From JAPLDB01 sp038206355 (lineage in GTDB: Bacteria; Bacteroidota; Bacteroidia; AKYH767-A; 2013-40CM-41-45): a stretch of 64,000 nucleotides of DNA. A model generated the notes under the pieces. It saw nothing but the letters and a program-made list of their open reading frames with translations, made no database searches and was not told the origin of the DNA. Location of the stretch: assembly GCA_038206355.1 (NCBI GenBank), contig JBBRAY010000012.1, positions 17,158-81,157 of the forward strand. Direction: 5' to 3'. This document shows, in pieces, positions 63,682-64,000 of this stretch. The stretch's first letter is position 1, and the number at the start of each line of letters is the position of its first letter. Position numbers and translations under genes: made by a program.

Positions 63682-63839
63682 CATGTTGCTACGTAACCAT
63701 CCGACGAAGTACATGTGTGCCTTGAAGCAATTTTTTTTAAAGGAAAAAAAAAATGCATGCTATTAAAATGATGGTGGCAGCCCCACCGTAAGCGCTGACA
63801 GACAGAGCTTACAAACCACTCAATGGTGCTTGTGTTGTC
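63669..63839. other. Non-coding junction region before the IS element
   Basis: Begins where the third T9SS copy breaks off. It contains a gtagc-atgtt-gctac hairpin (63677-63691) resembling the cctcgtagcatgttacg hairpin at 25611, an A/T run and a short GC-rich part. No gene was found. It might be a remnant of another mobile element. Confidence 0.45.
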
Positions 63840-64000
63840 TTAGCCCCCTAAAAGACTGGACAAATTACTAATTAATAATTTGTACATAAATTTGGGAATC
63901 AAATGACAAAAACAAGACGAAAATTTACACCAGCAGAACGCCTGAGTATGCTTCAAGAAGCAGAACGAAATGGCGGAGTGGAAACATGCCGCAAGTACAA
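63840..64000 (+). mobile_element. Left end of an IS3-family insertion sequence (partial)
   Basis: The stretch around 63840-63862 (tagccccctaaaagactgga) looks like the terminal inverted repeat of Bacteroidota IS3-family elements, and a transposase OrfA starts at 63903. The right end lies beyond the window, so the exact left boundary and the target duplication cannot be confirmed. Confidence 0.6.
63903..64000 (+). CDS. IS3-family transposase OrfA, N-terminal part
   Basis: ATG at 63903 opens a frame running off the window end (32 codons seen). The sequence MTKTRRKFTPAERLSMLQEA then ERNGGVETCRKYK is the typical N-terminal helix-turn-helix of IS3-family OrfA, which recognises the element's ends. 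OrfB, with the DDE domain, would follow outside the window. Confidence 0.85.
   Translation, partial: MTKTRRKFTPAERLSMLQEAERNGGVETCRKY

Overview
The window is a piece of a Bacteroidota chromosome or metagenomic contig, probably an environmental Chitinophagales/Sphingobacteriales-like lineage. The evidence is: several proteins with type IX secretion (T9SS) C-terminal sorting domains, a TonB/ExbB/ExbD/ExbD operon of the Bacteroidota type, an IPExxxVDY protein directly before pyruvate kinase, an ECF sigma/RskA pair, many small lipoproteins, few Shine-Dalgarno-like sites, and one candidate TAnnTTTG promoter box. I found no rRNA, tRNA or CRISPR array.

Layout. 0-3.6 kb: the end of an unknown gene, a GT-C-type membrane protein and an antiquitin-like aldehyde dehydrogenase. 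3.6-9.7 kb (minus strand): an energy-transduction operon exbB-exbD-exbD-tonB, a 79-aa membrane protein, a PstS-like lipoprotein and a TPR protein. 9.9-17.6 kb (minus): a giant repeat-rich T9SS protein, MarC, a T9SS-exported agmatine/peptidylarginine deiminase and a YafV-type amidase. 17.7-19.6 kb: a GT4 glycosyltransferase and small membrane proteins, then a gene-poor stretch with hairpin repeats. 20.4-27.2 kb (minus): a MASE3/PAS histidine kinase with an NtrC-type regulator and a lone receiver, a coiled-coil lipoprotein, and the sigma/anti-sigma pair. 27.3-30.3 kb: IPExxxVDY protein, pyk and an M42 aminopeptidase.

30.6-35.5 kb is an accessory strip, all plus strand: a T9SS protein, small membrane proteins, a secreted trypsin-like protease and an orphan HigA antitoxin beside a decayed HigB toxin, with short repeats between the genes. 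35.6-41.3 kb (minus) carries a GH16-type lipoprotein, a carbohydrate-binding/FG-GAP-like partner, a frameshifted small lipoprotein and a STELLO-like glycosyltransferase.

41.7-52.4 kb is a respiratory complex I operon, nuoABCDHIJKLMN. It lacks nuoE, nuoF and nuoG and ends in a translationally coupled proline-rich protein of unknown role. 52.4-57.4 kb is a signalling cluster: two histidine kinases (one with a cyclic-nucleotide-binding domain) around a porin-like protein and a PstS-like periplasmic protein, with a divergent HD phosphohydrolase. 57.4-61.0 kb has a vWA protein, two small proteins and the ribosome-assembly GTPase Der. 61.3-64.0 kb is a decaying tandem family of T9SS proteins, one copy broken by a stop codon and one truncated, ending at the left end of an IS3-family element that runs out of the window.

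The most notable points are the 11-subunit complex I with its coupled extra gene, the toxin relic beside an intact antitoxin, the GH16/binding-protein pair with its frameshifted lipoprotein, the kinase/porin/PstS-like module, and several families of intergenic palindromic repeats.
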